Assembly (NCBI GenBank): GCA_021203685.1
Contig: JAJQAS010000237.1
Coordinates: forward strand, 1 to 8,021
From: Clostridiales bacterium
GTDB lineage: Bacteria; Bacillota; Clostridia; Oscillospirales; Oscillospiraceae
Length of the DNA stretch: 8,021 nt
Direction: 5' to 3'
In this document: positions 1 through 5,443 of the stretch, in pieces
Layout of the letters: every line of letters starts with the position of its first letter
Numbering within the stretch: position 1 is the first letter of the stretch
Notes under the pieces: generated by a model
The model's input: only the letters and a program-made list of their open reading frames with translations
Databases searched by the model: none
What the model was told of the DNA's origin: nothing
Position numbers and translations under genes: made by a program

Positions 1-160
1 TTATCAGTTAATTTTAATTTTTGTTCAGGTTTTTAAGCATCGGTACATCTGTGTAATTATGAACTTTTTTACAACCTGCAACGTATAAGCGCGAAAGCGG
101 ACAGTTGAGAAAGAGACAAAAAAATAATTTTGTTAAAAATGCCTATAATACCGTTTTGCA

Positions 161-189
161 TTGAAAAAAGCCCTTTGATATGTTATAAT
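161..189 (+). promoter_or_regulatory. Sigma-A-type promoter of the integrase gene, extended -10
   Basis: The -35 box TTGAAA (161-166) and the -10 box TATAAT (184-189) are separated by exactly 17 bp. A TG at 181-182 one base ahead of the -10 makes it an extended -10. The likely start of transcription is about 7 bases past the -10, giving a short leader before the GTG at 222. The -10 lies inside an inverted repeat (176-193), so repression there is possible. This is the best promoter in the window and argues that the integrase gene was expressed as its own unit. Confidence 0.8.
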
Positions 190-193
190 ATCA
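176..193. promoter_or_regulatory. Inverted repeat over the integrase -10, possible operator
   Basis: TGATAT (176-181) and ATATCA (188-193) are perfect 6-bp inverted arms around a 6-bp centre. The whole 18-bp site covers the extended -10 and the -10 hexamer. A dimeric repressor bound here would block RNA polymerase. That role is inferred from position and symmetry only; AT-rich sequence produces short inverted repeats easily, and no repressor gene is visible in the window. Confidence 0.35.
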
Positions 194-221
194 TCAAGCA
201 ATTAAAGGGGAGGCGGGACAC

Positions 222-1413
222 GTGGCAACCGTTGAGAAAATCGTAAATAAGAGCGGGGAAACGGTCTACAAGGTCTCTGTTACCAGTGGCCGGAGCCGGA
301 GGATTAAAAAGACCTGGAAGCCGAACCCGGCATGGTCACGGCGAACCACTGAGCGCGAATTGGCAAAATTCGCCGCTCAGCTTGAAAACGACCTTGCAGC
401 CGGTCAGATTGTCACCCGCAAAGAGAAAGCCGCTCTGGAGGCTCAGAGGGCCGCTGAGGAAGCCAAACTCTTGACCGTGAAGCAATACGGTCAAGGAGTA
501 TTTATCCCCTCCAAGCGAATCACGGCCAGCGAAAAGACGGTTTACTCCTACAAGTGGACGTTTGAGAAATATATTAACCCAGCTCTCGGTGATCTACGCC
601 TCCAGGACGTGACCGGCGCGCAAATCACCGCCTTCCTGTTGGACTACCAGGCAACCGGGGCCGCCCATTCCTCCGTTGTCCGGCTCTATGCCATCCTCAA
701 CAGCTTTTTCAAAATGGCATATATGGACGGAACCGTCGGCACAAATCCGATGGACAGAGTACAGAGGCCCACACCGAGAAAGGACGAATTGCAGCGACAG
801 GGGCCGGAGGCGTACACAGAGGAACAGCTTGCCTATATTCTGGACTGCCTGAAGGGGGAGCCGTTGAAATGGCGGGCCTATATCTCCCTCCTGTGTGAGA
901 CCGGCCTGCGCCGTGGGGAGTGTCTGGCCCTCCAGTGGAACAACATCGACTTTCAGGCCCTGGAGGTCACAGTGGCCGCCACCCTGGGATATACCCCGGA
1001 GCGGGGGGGTTTACCGGGGCACCCCAAAGTCAAGCAAGAGCCGCACCGTGGACATCACCCCCGCCACCGCTGGCCTTCTGCGACAGCTTAGAGCGGAACA
1101 GGCCGCCTCTTGCGTCTCCCCTTACCTGTTCACGCAGGACAACAGCCCGGAACCCATGCACCCAGACAGCCCAACCCGCTATACGCGCTCTTTTGGGCGG
1201 CGGTACGGGGTGGAGCATTTTCACCCCCACAAGCTCCGCCACACTTTTGCCTCCATCGCCATCACCCGCGGGGCCGACATCGTCTCTATTTCTGAGATTC
1301 TCGGTCATGCAGATACGTCCATCACCTTGCGCACCTACTCCCACGCCAACGCCGAAAGCCGGAAACGGGCCGCCGGTGTATTCCAGCAGGCATTGAAAGC
1401 AGCAGAAAAATAG
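222..1413 (+). pseudogene. int: Tyrosine recombinase/integrase, frameshifted
   Basis: This is a site-specific recombinase of the phage/Tn916-type tyrosine integrase family, which cuts and rejoins att sites to insert or excise a mobile element. It starts at GTG 222 with AGGGGAGG (206-213) eight bases upstream. Residues 1-60 are basic and fit an arm-type DNA-binding region. About 85-185 fit the SAM-like core-binding domain. The catalytic domain begins near 200, with Arg230 in TGLRRGE. The frame then breaks at a run of seven G (1003-1009): reading on ends at 1091 after 289 residues, while the rest of the domain continues in the next frame to TAG 1413. Removing one G gives a 396-residue protein, normal for the family. 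In the restored numbering the active site is H336xxR339 (HKLRHT), H362 (LGHADTS) and nucleophile Y372 (RTYSHA). As read, no single product carries the full active site. A base-call error, true decay or slippage in the G run are all possible. The gene points at the 3' end of tRNA-Thr, typical of an integrase beside its attachment site. Confidence 0.88.
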
Positions 1414-1415
1414 AG

Positions 1416-1446
1416 CCGGACGGGTCAAACACCCGCCCGGTTTTTT
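1416..1446 (+). terminator. Rho-independent terminator after the integrase gene
   Basis: CCGG-A-CGGGT (1416-1425) pairs with ACCCG-C-CCGG (1431-1440) across a CAAAC loop, followed by six T (1441-1446). It begins two bases after the integrase stop. The single A/C mismatch becomes a G-U pair when the other strand is transcribed. On that strand the hairpin is also followed by a T-rich stretch (complement of 1404-1412), so it may terminate in both directions. Confidence 0.85.
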
Positions 1447-1452
1447 CGCAAT

Positions 1453-1476
1453 GTTACCCCTTTTGTTACCCCTTTT
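1453..1476. repeat. 12-bp tandem direct repeat, two copies
   Basis: GTTACCCCTTTT occurs twice head to tail (1453-1464 and 1465-1476), between the integrase terminator and the tRNA-Thr 3' end. Tyrosine integrases with an N-terminal arm-binding domain bind short direct repeats near the crossover site, so this pair could be arm-type sites; that is inference from position. Further on, TTTCTCAC also occurs twice (1491-1498 and 1508-1515). The stretch is AT-rich and carries no gene. Confidence 0.6.
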
Positions 1477-1548
1477 TATTTTTTGCCGTTTTTCTCACTT
1501 TTCGTTATTTCTCACAATTCGCTCTTGTAAGTTGTCAAATCATAAGAA

Positions 1549-1579
1549 AACCGCCCGAATTTTAACGATTCGGACGGTT
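1549..1579 (-). terminator. Hairpin after tRNA-Thr, likely terminator
   Basis: AACCG-C-CCGAAT (1549-1560) pairs with ATTCGG-A-CGGTT (1568-1579) around a 7-base loop. It lies 6 bases beyond the encoded CCA end of the minus-strand tRNA. Read on the minus strand, the one C/A opposition becomes a G-U pair, so the stem is continuous for 12 pairs and leads into a short interrupted T stretch (TTTTCTT). The weak T tract lowers certainty. It probably ends the tRNA transcript and separates it from the convergent integrase gene. Confidence 0.65.
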
Positions 1580-1585
1580 AAAGTT

Positions 1586-1660
1586 TGGAGCTTCTGGTCA
1601 GAATCGAACTGACAACCTTCTCATTACGAGTGAGATGCTCTGCCATTGAGCCACAGAAGC
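1586..1660 (-). tRNA. trnT-CGU: tRNA-Thr (anticodon CGU)
   Basis: A complete 75-base cloverleaf on the minus strand. The acceptor GCTTCTG pairs with CAGAAGC. The D stem is GCTC/GAGC. The anticodon stem TCTCA/TGAGA holds the loop CTCGTAA, giving anticodon CGT, which reads the Thr codon ACG. The T arm is GTCAG-TTCGATT-CTGAC. The 3' end is T followed by an encoded CCA (1586-1588). A consensus promoter lies just upstream and a hairpin just downstream. It follows the cvpA gene on the same strand but has its own promoter. Its 3' end faces the integrase gene, so the T-arm/acceptor half (about 1586-1620) is the probable attachment core of an integrated element. No second copy of this 3' end occurs in the window, so the attachment site is inferred. 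Confidence 0.96.
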
Positions 1661-1674
1661 GTTCCGCGAAGGTT

Positions 1675-1703
1675 AGTGTACCACAGAAATCCGGGGACGT
1701 CAA
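1675..1703 (-). promoter_or_regulatory. Promoter of tRNA-Thr
   Basis: On the minus strand, TTGACG (complement of 1698-1703) and TACACT (complement of 1675-1680) are separated by exactly 17 bp, with TG just ahead of the -10. The -10 ends 14 bases before the first tRNA base, a suitable distance for a short 5' leader removed by RNase P. This makes the tRNA independent of the upstream protein genes. Confidence 0.82.
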
Positions 1704-1751
1704 TCTTTTTCTGCCGCAAAACGCAATTTCGTGACCGGTTGCGCTGCCCCT

Positions 1752-2249
1752 TCACGCCAGGATGGGCAGCACCCCTTGCAGCCTTTGCAGCAGGAAGCTG
1801 GCGGACTGCAGCGCACCGGGCAGGATCCCCAGCCGGGAGAGGATGTACACCACGGTGACCTCCAGCACGGCTCCCTTGACCAGGCCGAACACCGCCCCGC
1901 CCAACTGGCTGAACTTGGCCACCGTGGGGAACCGCGCCGCCAGCTGGAAATAGCAGCAGGCGTAGAGCCACGCCACCAAAATCAGCAGGAAGACCAGGGT
2001 GAACAGCATGGGCCGCACCACAGTGTCCTGGAGCGACGAGAGCGAGACCGCCGCCACGGTCTCCAGCCGCCCGGTCAGCCAGGCCGTCAGCGTCCCGGCG
2101 CAGAGGATGCCGCCGATCACCGCCGCCAGCACCGCCACAGTGCCCGCCGCTGTGCGGGAAAACCCCCGCATTGCTCCCAGGATCGCCTCTGCCACCAGGC
2201 CCAGCAGCAGGACGTAGTCCAGCAAGACAAAACTATTTGTTACATCCAT
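1752..2249 (-). CDS. CvpA-family integral membrane protein
   Basis: The product is a 165-residue membrane protein matching the CvpA (colicin V production) family in length and layout. The family's biochemical role is poorly defined; E. coli CvpA is linked to colicin V export and envelope stress tolerance. Four hydrophobic segments are visible at about residues 8-27, 33-55, 80-102 and 116-136. The family hallmarks are the glycine/Arg turn AMRGFSR (26-32) after the first segment and GAVFGLVKGAV (118-128) in the last one. The ATG at 2249 is chosen because GGAGGAGAG sits 7 bases upstream; the open frame extends 25 codons further, but that part is polar, unlike the family, and reads through spacer sequence. 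It lies 253 bp after the DUF5711-like gene and just before tRNA-Thr. No strong terminator follows it. Confidence 0.82.
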   Translation of the reverse strand: MDVTNSFVLLDYVLLLGLVAEAILGAMRGFSRTAAGTVAVLAAVIGGILCAGTLTAWLTGRLETVAAVSLSSLQDTVVRPMLFTLVFLLILVAWLYACCYFQLAARFPTVAKFSQLGGAVFGLVKGAVLEVTVVYILSRLGILPGALQSASFLLQRLQGVLPILA

Positions 2250-2310
2250 CGTGAATCTCTCCTCCACCGGTTTCTCTTTTTTGCAGCCTGATAGCCCACC
2301 ACGGGGCAAA

Positions 2311-2334
2311 TTAGCAATGTGCAATGTGCTATTA
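2311..2334. repeat. Heptanucleotide repeat tract upstream of cvpA
   Basis: Two perfect copies of the 7-mer GCAATGT (2314-2320, 2321-2327) are followed by the variant GCTATTA (2328-2334). The unit is the reverse complement of a rotation of the ATTGCAC unit at 2479 and 4600, so this tract faces the 2479-2496 tract in inverted orientation across the spacer. It sits about 60 bases upstream of the cvpA start. Its function is unknown. Confidence 0.6.
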
Positions 2335-2425
2335 CGACTTACTTCTGCGTTTTGCAGAATGATTTACGCTGATTTTCCGGTGCGGTCAGCTGTTTTAGAC
2401 TGCCGTTTCGTTTGTTGCTTAAATT

Positions 2426-2443
2426 GCTCATTGCAAAATGAGC
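2426..2443. repeat. Perfect 7-bp stem-loop in the DUF5711-cvpA spacer
   Basis: GCTCATT (2426-2432) and AATGAGC (2437-2443) are perfect inverted arms around the tetranucleotide GCAA. On the plus strand that would be a GNRA-type tetraloop. No T run follows on either strand, so it is not a typical intrinsic terminator. It lies between the two heptad tracts of this spacer, as does a smaller hairpin CGGCT-GAA-AGCCG (2463-2475). These may be processing or repeat-element structures; that is speculative. Confidence 0.4.
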
Positions 2444-2472
2444 CGTTCCCACAGAACAGCCACGGCTGAAAG

Positions 2473-2496
2473 CCGGTCATTGCACATTGCAAATTG
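2473..2496. repeat. Heptad tract and 19-bp repeat copy A, after the DUF5711-like gene
   Basis: ATTGCAC (2479-2485), ATTGCAA (2486-2492) and ATTG (2493-2496) form a 7-bp periodic tract ending 6 bases before the stop codon of the minus-strand DUF5711-like gene. The 19 bases CCGGTCATTGCACATTGCA (2473-2491) recur exactly at 4594-4612. The motif AGAACA precedes both copies, directly at 4588 and 14 bases further away here (2453-2458). This suggests two members of one dispersed intergenic repeat. Confidence 0.7.
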
Positions 2497-2502
2497 TTCC
2501 CG

Positions 2503-3687
2503 TCAGGGAACAAACAACCACGCCTCGTCGGTGCCGACCATCATGGCGGAGCCATCGCTGCGCATAATGACCCGGCGGGCGTTGGAATTGACGGTGGAGG
2601 CGTACTCCTCCAGGTCGCTGTTGTACACCACCAGGGAGCTGGTGGTGAGCACGGCGATGTACCGCCCCGCGGCGGAGACGGAGAGCACTTCCTCGCTGAT
2701 GCTGCGGGACACCTTCTGCTCACCGCTGTTGTCGATGACCCACAGCTCGCCCAGACTACCCGACTTGTATTTGCTCATCAGCTCAACGGCGTAGCCGTCC
2801 CCGTCCAGGGAGTACCGCTCCAGGTACTTGCTGGTATCCGACCAGTCGCCCAGCACCTCGCCGTCGCTGTCCGCCACGGTGACGCCATACTCCCGCTCCA
2901 GCCAGATGCGCCCGTCCTGCCACCGCAGGTCCAGCACCAGCTGTTCCCCCAGCTGGGTGGTGGAGGTGACGCTGGCGTCGCTGACCTGGTAGATGACCAG
3001 GTCGCTGCCAAGGGCGGAGTCGTCCTGGTAAAGCTCAATGACCGCCACCGAGCGGCCGTCCGGAGACAGCGCCGCGTCGGAGATGAAGTTGGTGGACTCG
3101 TTGATGGCGATGCGGGGCTGGTAGTCGCTGCCGTAGACGGTGACGGTGGCCTTGTACCCGGAGGTCTGCTCCACCACCACCAGCGCGCCGTTTTCGTTGA
3201 CCCGGGCGGAGAGCAGGGCGTAGTCCCCGTCGGTGCTGTAGGAGAACACCTGCTCCGCGCTGTGGAACACATAGAGGTCGCTGCCCCCCACGTCGTAGAC
3301 CACGGCGTAGTCCCCGGCGGTGGAGATCACTGGCTGCTTCATGCTGACCTCCATGCTCAGGGCCTCCTCCCCGCTGCGGGAGAGCAGCTGGAGGGTGTTG
3401 CTGGAGCACACCAGCAGCCCCCCGTCCAGGGAGGCGAAGGCGCTGTCGCTGCCGCCGCTGAACGAGAACCGCTCGGCCTGTCCGTCCTCGTCGGTGGAGA
3501 GGGAGCCGTAGGCCACCCAGCGTTTCAGCGCGTCCAGGTTCAGCCGGTCCCGGTAGACCACCGCCAGCACCGCGCAGAGCAACATCACAGCCGTCACCGC
3601 GTAAATGACCATCTGCTTTGTCACCCTGGCGAAGATTTGAACGCCGGTTTTCTGCTTTTTTCGCTTTTTCCCGCTCTGTGCGGCCAT
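2503..3687 (-). CDS. DUF5711-like single-pass membrane protein with an extracellular repeat domain
   Basis: The product has 394 residues. A basic cytoplasmic tail (MAAQSGKKRKKQK) is followed by one hydrophobic anchor at about residues 26-45, and the rest is polar and predicted outside the cell. The outer domain is rich in short beta-strand blocks ending in aromatic or hydrophobic residues (for example VSAAGRYIAVLTTSSLVVYNSDLEE near the C terminus). It also has repeated blocks such as LSPDGRSVAVIELY, resembling blades of a WD/TolB-type beta-propeller. The resemblance to DUF5711 proteins of Clostridia is from memory of the family; no function is established. The ATG at 3687 is preferred over the in-frame ATG at 3735, because GGGGAGG is correctly placed and the longer form would overlap truA. 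The gene starts two bases after the truA stop, so the two are probably co-transcribed and translationally coupled. Confidence 0.78.
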   Translation of the reverse strand: MAAQSGKKRKKQKTGVQIFARVTKQMVIYAVTAVMLLCAVLAVVYRDRLNLDALKRWVAYGSLSTDEDGQAERFSFSGGSDSAFASLDGGLLVCSSNTLQLLSRSGEEALSMEVSMKQPVISTAGDYAVVYDVGGSDLYVFHSAEQVFSYSTDGDYALLSARVNENGALVVVEQTSGYKATVTVYGSDYQPRIAINESTNFISDAALSPDGRSVAVIELYQDDSALGSDLVIYQVSDASVTSTTQLGEQLVLDLRWQDGRIWLEREYGVTVADSDGEVLGDWSDTSKYLERYSLDGDGYAVELMSKYKSGSLGELWVIDNSGEQKVSRSISEEVLSVSAAGRYIAVLTTSSLVVYNSDLEEYASTVNSNARRVIMRSDGSAMMVGTDEAWLFVP

Positions 3688-3689
3688 AT

Positions 3690-4460
3690 TCAGTCCTCCC
3701 CGTCTGTGTCCAGGCCCACCGGCTCCCGGTACCACAGTTTGGTCATATACAGCCCGCCCGGGGGCACCGTCGGCCCCGCCTCGGTGCGGTTGCCCCGCTC
3801 CAATATGCCGTCGATGTCCTCCGGGGCGAATTTCCCCTCCGCCGCGTAGAGGACGGTGCCCGCCATCACCCGCACCTGGTTATAGAGAAACCCGTTGGCG
3901 CAGACCTTCAGCTCGATGAGGTTGCCGCTGCGCCAGACGGTGAAGTAGTGGCAGGTGCGCACCGTGGAACGGGTGGGCGTCCCCACGTCCCGGACAGCCC
4001 GGAAGTCGTGGGTGCCCACGAACCGCTCCGCCGCCCGGCGCATGACGGTCTCGTCCAGGTGCTTGGGGTAAAAATAGGCCCGGTCCACATAGAAGGCATT
4101 GCGAATGCGGGAGTTGTACACCCGGTAGGTGTACTCCTTCTTCCGGCAGGAGCCGATGGCGTTGAAGTCCGGCGAGACCTCCCGGGCCGCCTCCACCACG
4201 ATGTCCGCAGGCAGGCGGGCGTTCACCGCCAGGGGCAGCCGGTCCAGTGGGATGTTGCAGTCGGCTTTGAAGTTGGCAATGTACACCTGGGCGTGGACCC
4301 CCGCGTCGGTGCGCCCGGCCCCTACGCAGCGGACCGGGTGCTTCAGCACCTTGGCAAGGGCGTTTTCCAGCGTCTCCTGCACCGTCACGGCGTTCTTTTG
4401 GATCTGCCAGCCGTGGTAGGCGGTGCCCACGTACATCAGTTTTAAGGCAATGTTTTTCAT
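3690..4460 (-). CDS. truA: tRNA pseudouridine(38-40) synthase TruA
   Basis: TruA converts uridines 38, 39 and 40 in the tRNA anticodon stem-loop to pseudouridine in the cytoplasm. The 256-residue product has the usual family length. Motif II GAGRTDAGVHA contains the catalytic Asp at residue 52. The N-terminal YVGTAYHGWQIQ block, the RKKEYTYRVYN block with its conserved Tyr, FLYNQVRVMAGTV and the C-terminal AGPTVPPGGLY segment are all in family order. The ATG at 4460 matches the canonical N terminus (MKNIALKLMYVGT); the upstream extension to 4772 is spacer plus antisense ecfT. The ribosome site is only moderate (GGATGG, 7 bases away). The gene lies downstream of ecfT, the classical Firmicutes order, but after an unusual 173-bp gap holding repeats and a GC-rich foldable stretch. 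It is followed immediately by the DUF5711-like gene. Confidence 0.96.
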   Translation of the reverse strand: MKNIALKLMYVGTAYHGWQIQKNAVTVQETLENALAKVLKHPVRCVGAGRTDAGVHAQVYIANFKADCNIPLDRLPLAVNARLPADIVVEAAREVSPDFNAIGSCRKKEYTYRVYNSRIRNAFYVDRAYFYPKHLDETVMRRAAERFVGTHDFRAVRDVGTPTRSTVRTCHYFTVWRSGNLIELKVCANGFLYNQVRVMAGTVLYAAEGKFAPEDIDGILERGNRTEAGPTVPPGGLYMTKLWYREPVGLDTDGED

Positions 4461-4492
4461 TGTTTTTCCATCCAGTGGTGATTTCTTTTGTA

Positions 4493-4552
4493 TCAGCCGC
4501 GTGCTGGAACCCCGGCGGCCCCCGCCTGCCGCGACGGAGGAGGTTCGGCTGA
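4493..4552. repeat. GC-rich foldable sequence ahead of truA
   Basis: TCAGCC (4493-4498) pairs with GGCTGA (4547-4552). GAACC (4507-4511) pairs with GGTTC (4542-4546), directly stacked on the first helix on one side. Inside, CGGCGG (4513-4518) can pair with CCTGCCG (4525-4531) with one bulged T. The structure lies 33 bases ahead of the truA start codon on the minus strand. No T run follows, so it is not an evident terminator. Regulation of truA, mRNA processing, or a relic of a dispersed repeat are possible; no known riboswitch is recognised. Confidence 0.4.
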
Positions 4553-4593
4553 AAACAGCGACCAGGCCGCTGCAAAAGCACAACCGTAGAACA

Positions 4594-4630
4594 CCGGTCA
4601 TTGCACATTGCACATTGCTAATTGCACATT
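4594..4630. repeat. Heptad tract and 19-bp repeat copy B, after ecfT
   Basis: Four 7-bp units ATTGCAC, ATTGCAC, ATTGCTA, ATTGCAC and a partial ATT run from 4600 to 4630, ending three bases before the ecfT stop codon. CCGGTCATTGCACATTGCA (4594-4612) is identical to 2473-2491. This is the longest tract of this unit in the window and the clearest evidence for a repeat placed at gene 3' ends. Confidence 0.75.
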
Positions 4631-4633
4631 TTA

Positions 4634-5443
4634 TCAGAACGGCGCGACTTTCCGCAACACGAACATCAGCACCACCAACACGCCGAACAGCCCCATGACG
4701 AGCCAGTCGTTCCGGGTATAGTGGAGCTGGTGGAGCCGGGTGCGGCCCTCGCCGCCGTGGTAACAGCGGCACTCCATGGCAGTGGCCAGCTCGTCCGCCC
4801 GGCGGAAGGCCGAGACAAACAGCGGCACCATCAGCGGCACCATGGCCTTGGCCTTGTCGATGACCGAGCCGGATTCAAAGTCCGCGCCCCTCGCCTTCTG
4901 TGCGGACATGATCTTGTCCGTCTCCTCGATGAGGGTGGGAATGAACCGCAGGGCGATGCTCATCATCATCGCCAGGTCGTGGACAGGGACCTTGAGTTTT
5001 TTCAGCGGGTTCAGCAGCTGCTCCAGCCCGTCGGTCAGCGAGATGGGGGAGGTGGTGTAGGTCATCAGGAAGGTGCCGGAAATGAGCATCATGATGCGCA
5101 CCACCATAAAGAAGGCGTTGGCGAGGCCCCCGGTGGTGATCTGCAAAAAGCCCACCTTCACCAGCACGGTGCCGGTGGTGGTGTAAAACAGGTTCAAAAT
5201 TCCCGTAAAAATCAGGATAAACAGAACCGGCTTCATGACTTTGATTATGGCTTTGGCCCCCAAGACGGAGATCTTCACCGCCGTCGCCAGCGTCAGAAAC
5301 ACGACGCCGTAGGCGATGAACCCTTTTGCGGTGAACAGGGCCACGATATACAGAACGACGCAGATGAGCTTGGTGCGGGGGTCCAGCCGATGCACCAGCG
5401 AGTCGCCGGGGAAATACTGCCCCAGGGTGATGTCTTTCAGCAT
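4634..5443 (-). CDS. ecfT: ECF transporter transmembrane subunit EcfT
   Basis: EcfT is the membrane coupling subunit of energy-coupling factor transporters. It joins the two ATPases to exchangeable substrate-binding S proteins for vitamins or other micronutrients. The 269-residue product has hydrophobic segments at about 25-38, 41-58, 70-89, 108-130 and 247-264. Between the last two lies the long amphipathic coupling-helix region. The first Ala-Arg-Gly coupling motif is ARG at 184-186 (SAQKARGADF). The second, normally ARG in AMEARGY, reads Cys-Arg-Cys at 225-227 (AMECRCYHGGEGRT) and keeps the Arg that contacts the ATPase. The start codon overlaps the ecfA2 stop by 7 bp, pointing to coupled translation. 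No S-component gene is nearby, so this is a group II (shared) module. A heptad repeat tract directly follows the stop. Confidence 0.95.
   Translation of the reverse strand: MLKDITLGQYFPGDSLVHRLDPRTKLICVVLYIVALFTAKGFIAYGVVFLTLATAVKISVLGAKAIIKVMKPVLFILIFTGILNLFYTTTGTVLVKVGFLQITTGGLANAFFMVVRIMMLISGTFLMTYTTSPISLTDGLEQLLNPLKKLKVPVHDLAMMMSIALRFIPTLIEETDKIMSAQKARGADFESGSVIDKAKAMVPLMVPLFVSAFRRADELATAMECRCYHGGEGRTRLHQLHYTRNDWLVMGLFGVLVVLMFVLRKVAPF

Noticed and set aside
144..149. Second TATAAT upstream of the integrase
   Set aside because: No -35 box lies at a suitable distance; the promoter at 161-189 is far better.
1..160. Possible excisionase or other small gene ahead of the integrase
   Set aside because: The stretch is AT-rich with stops in all frames that I followed; I see no start with a ribosome site.
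222..1091. Integrase as programmed +1 frameshift gene
   Set aside because: The run of G lacks the usual signals of programmed +1 shifting (a slow or stop codon at the shift site), and a homopolymer length change explains it more simply.
1718..1743. Possible terminator between cvpA and tRNA-Thr on the minus strand
   Set aside because: CGCAA/TTGCG is only a 5-bp stem with a 12-base loop followed by TTTT; too weak to call.
2250..2324. N-terminal extension of the CvpA-family protein
   Set aside because: The first 25 codons are polar and run through the heptad repeat side of the spacer, and the ribosome site fits the ATG at 2249.
2494..3849. Long plus-strand open frame of 451 codons
   Set aside because: It is antisense to the DUF5711-like gene and truA and is low-complexity (Gly, Val, His, Gln rich), an artefact of GC-rich coding DNA on the other strand. 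It has no family motif or good ribosome site.
4594..4630. Heptad tracts as a CRISPR array
   Set aside because: Units are 7 bp, contiguous and without spacers, and no cas gene is nearby.
4461..4772. N-terminal extension of truA by 104 codons
   Set aside because: The added part is translated spacer and heptad repeat plus antisense ecfT. The canonical TruA N terminus begins at 4460.
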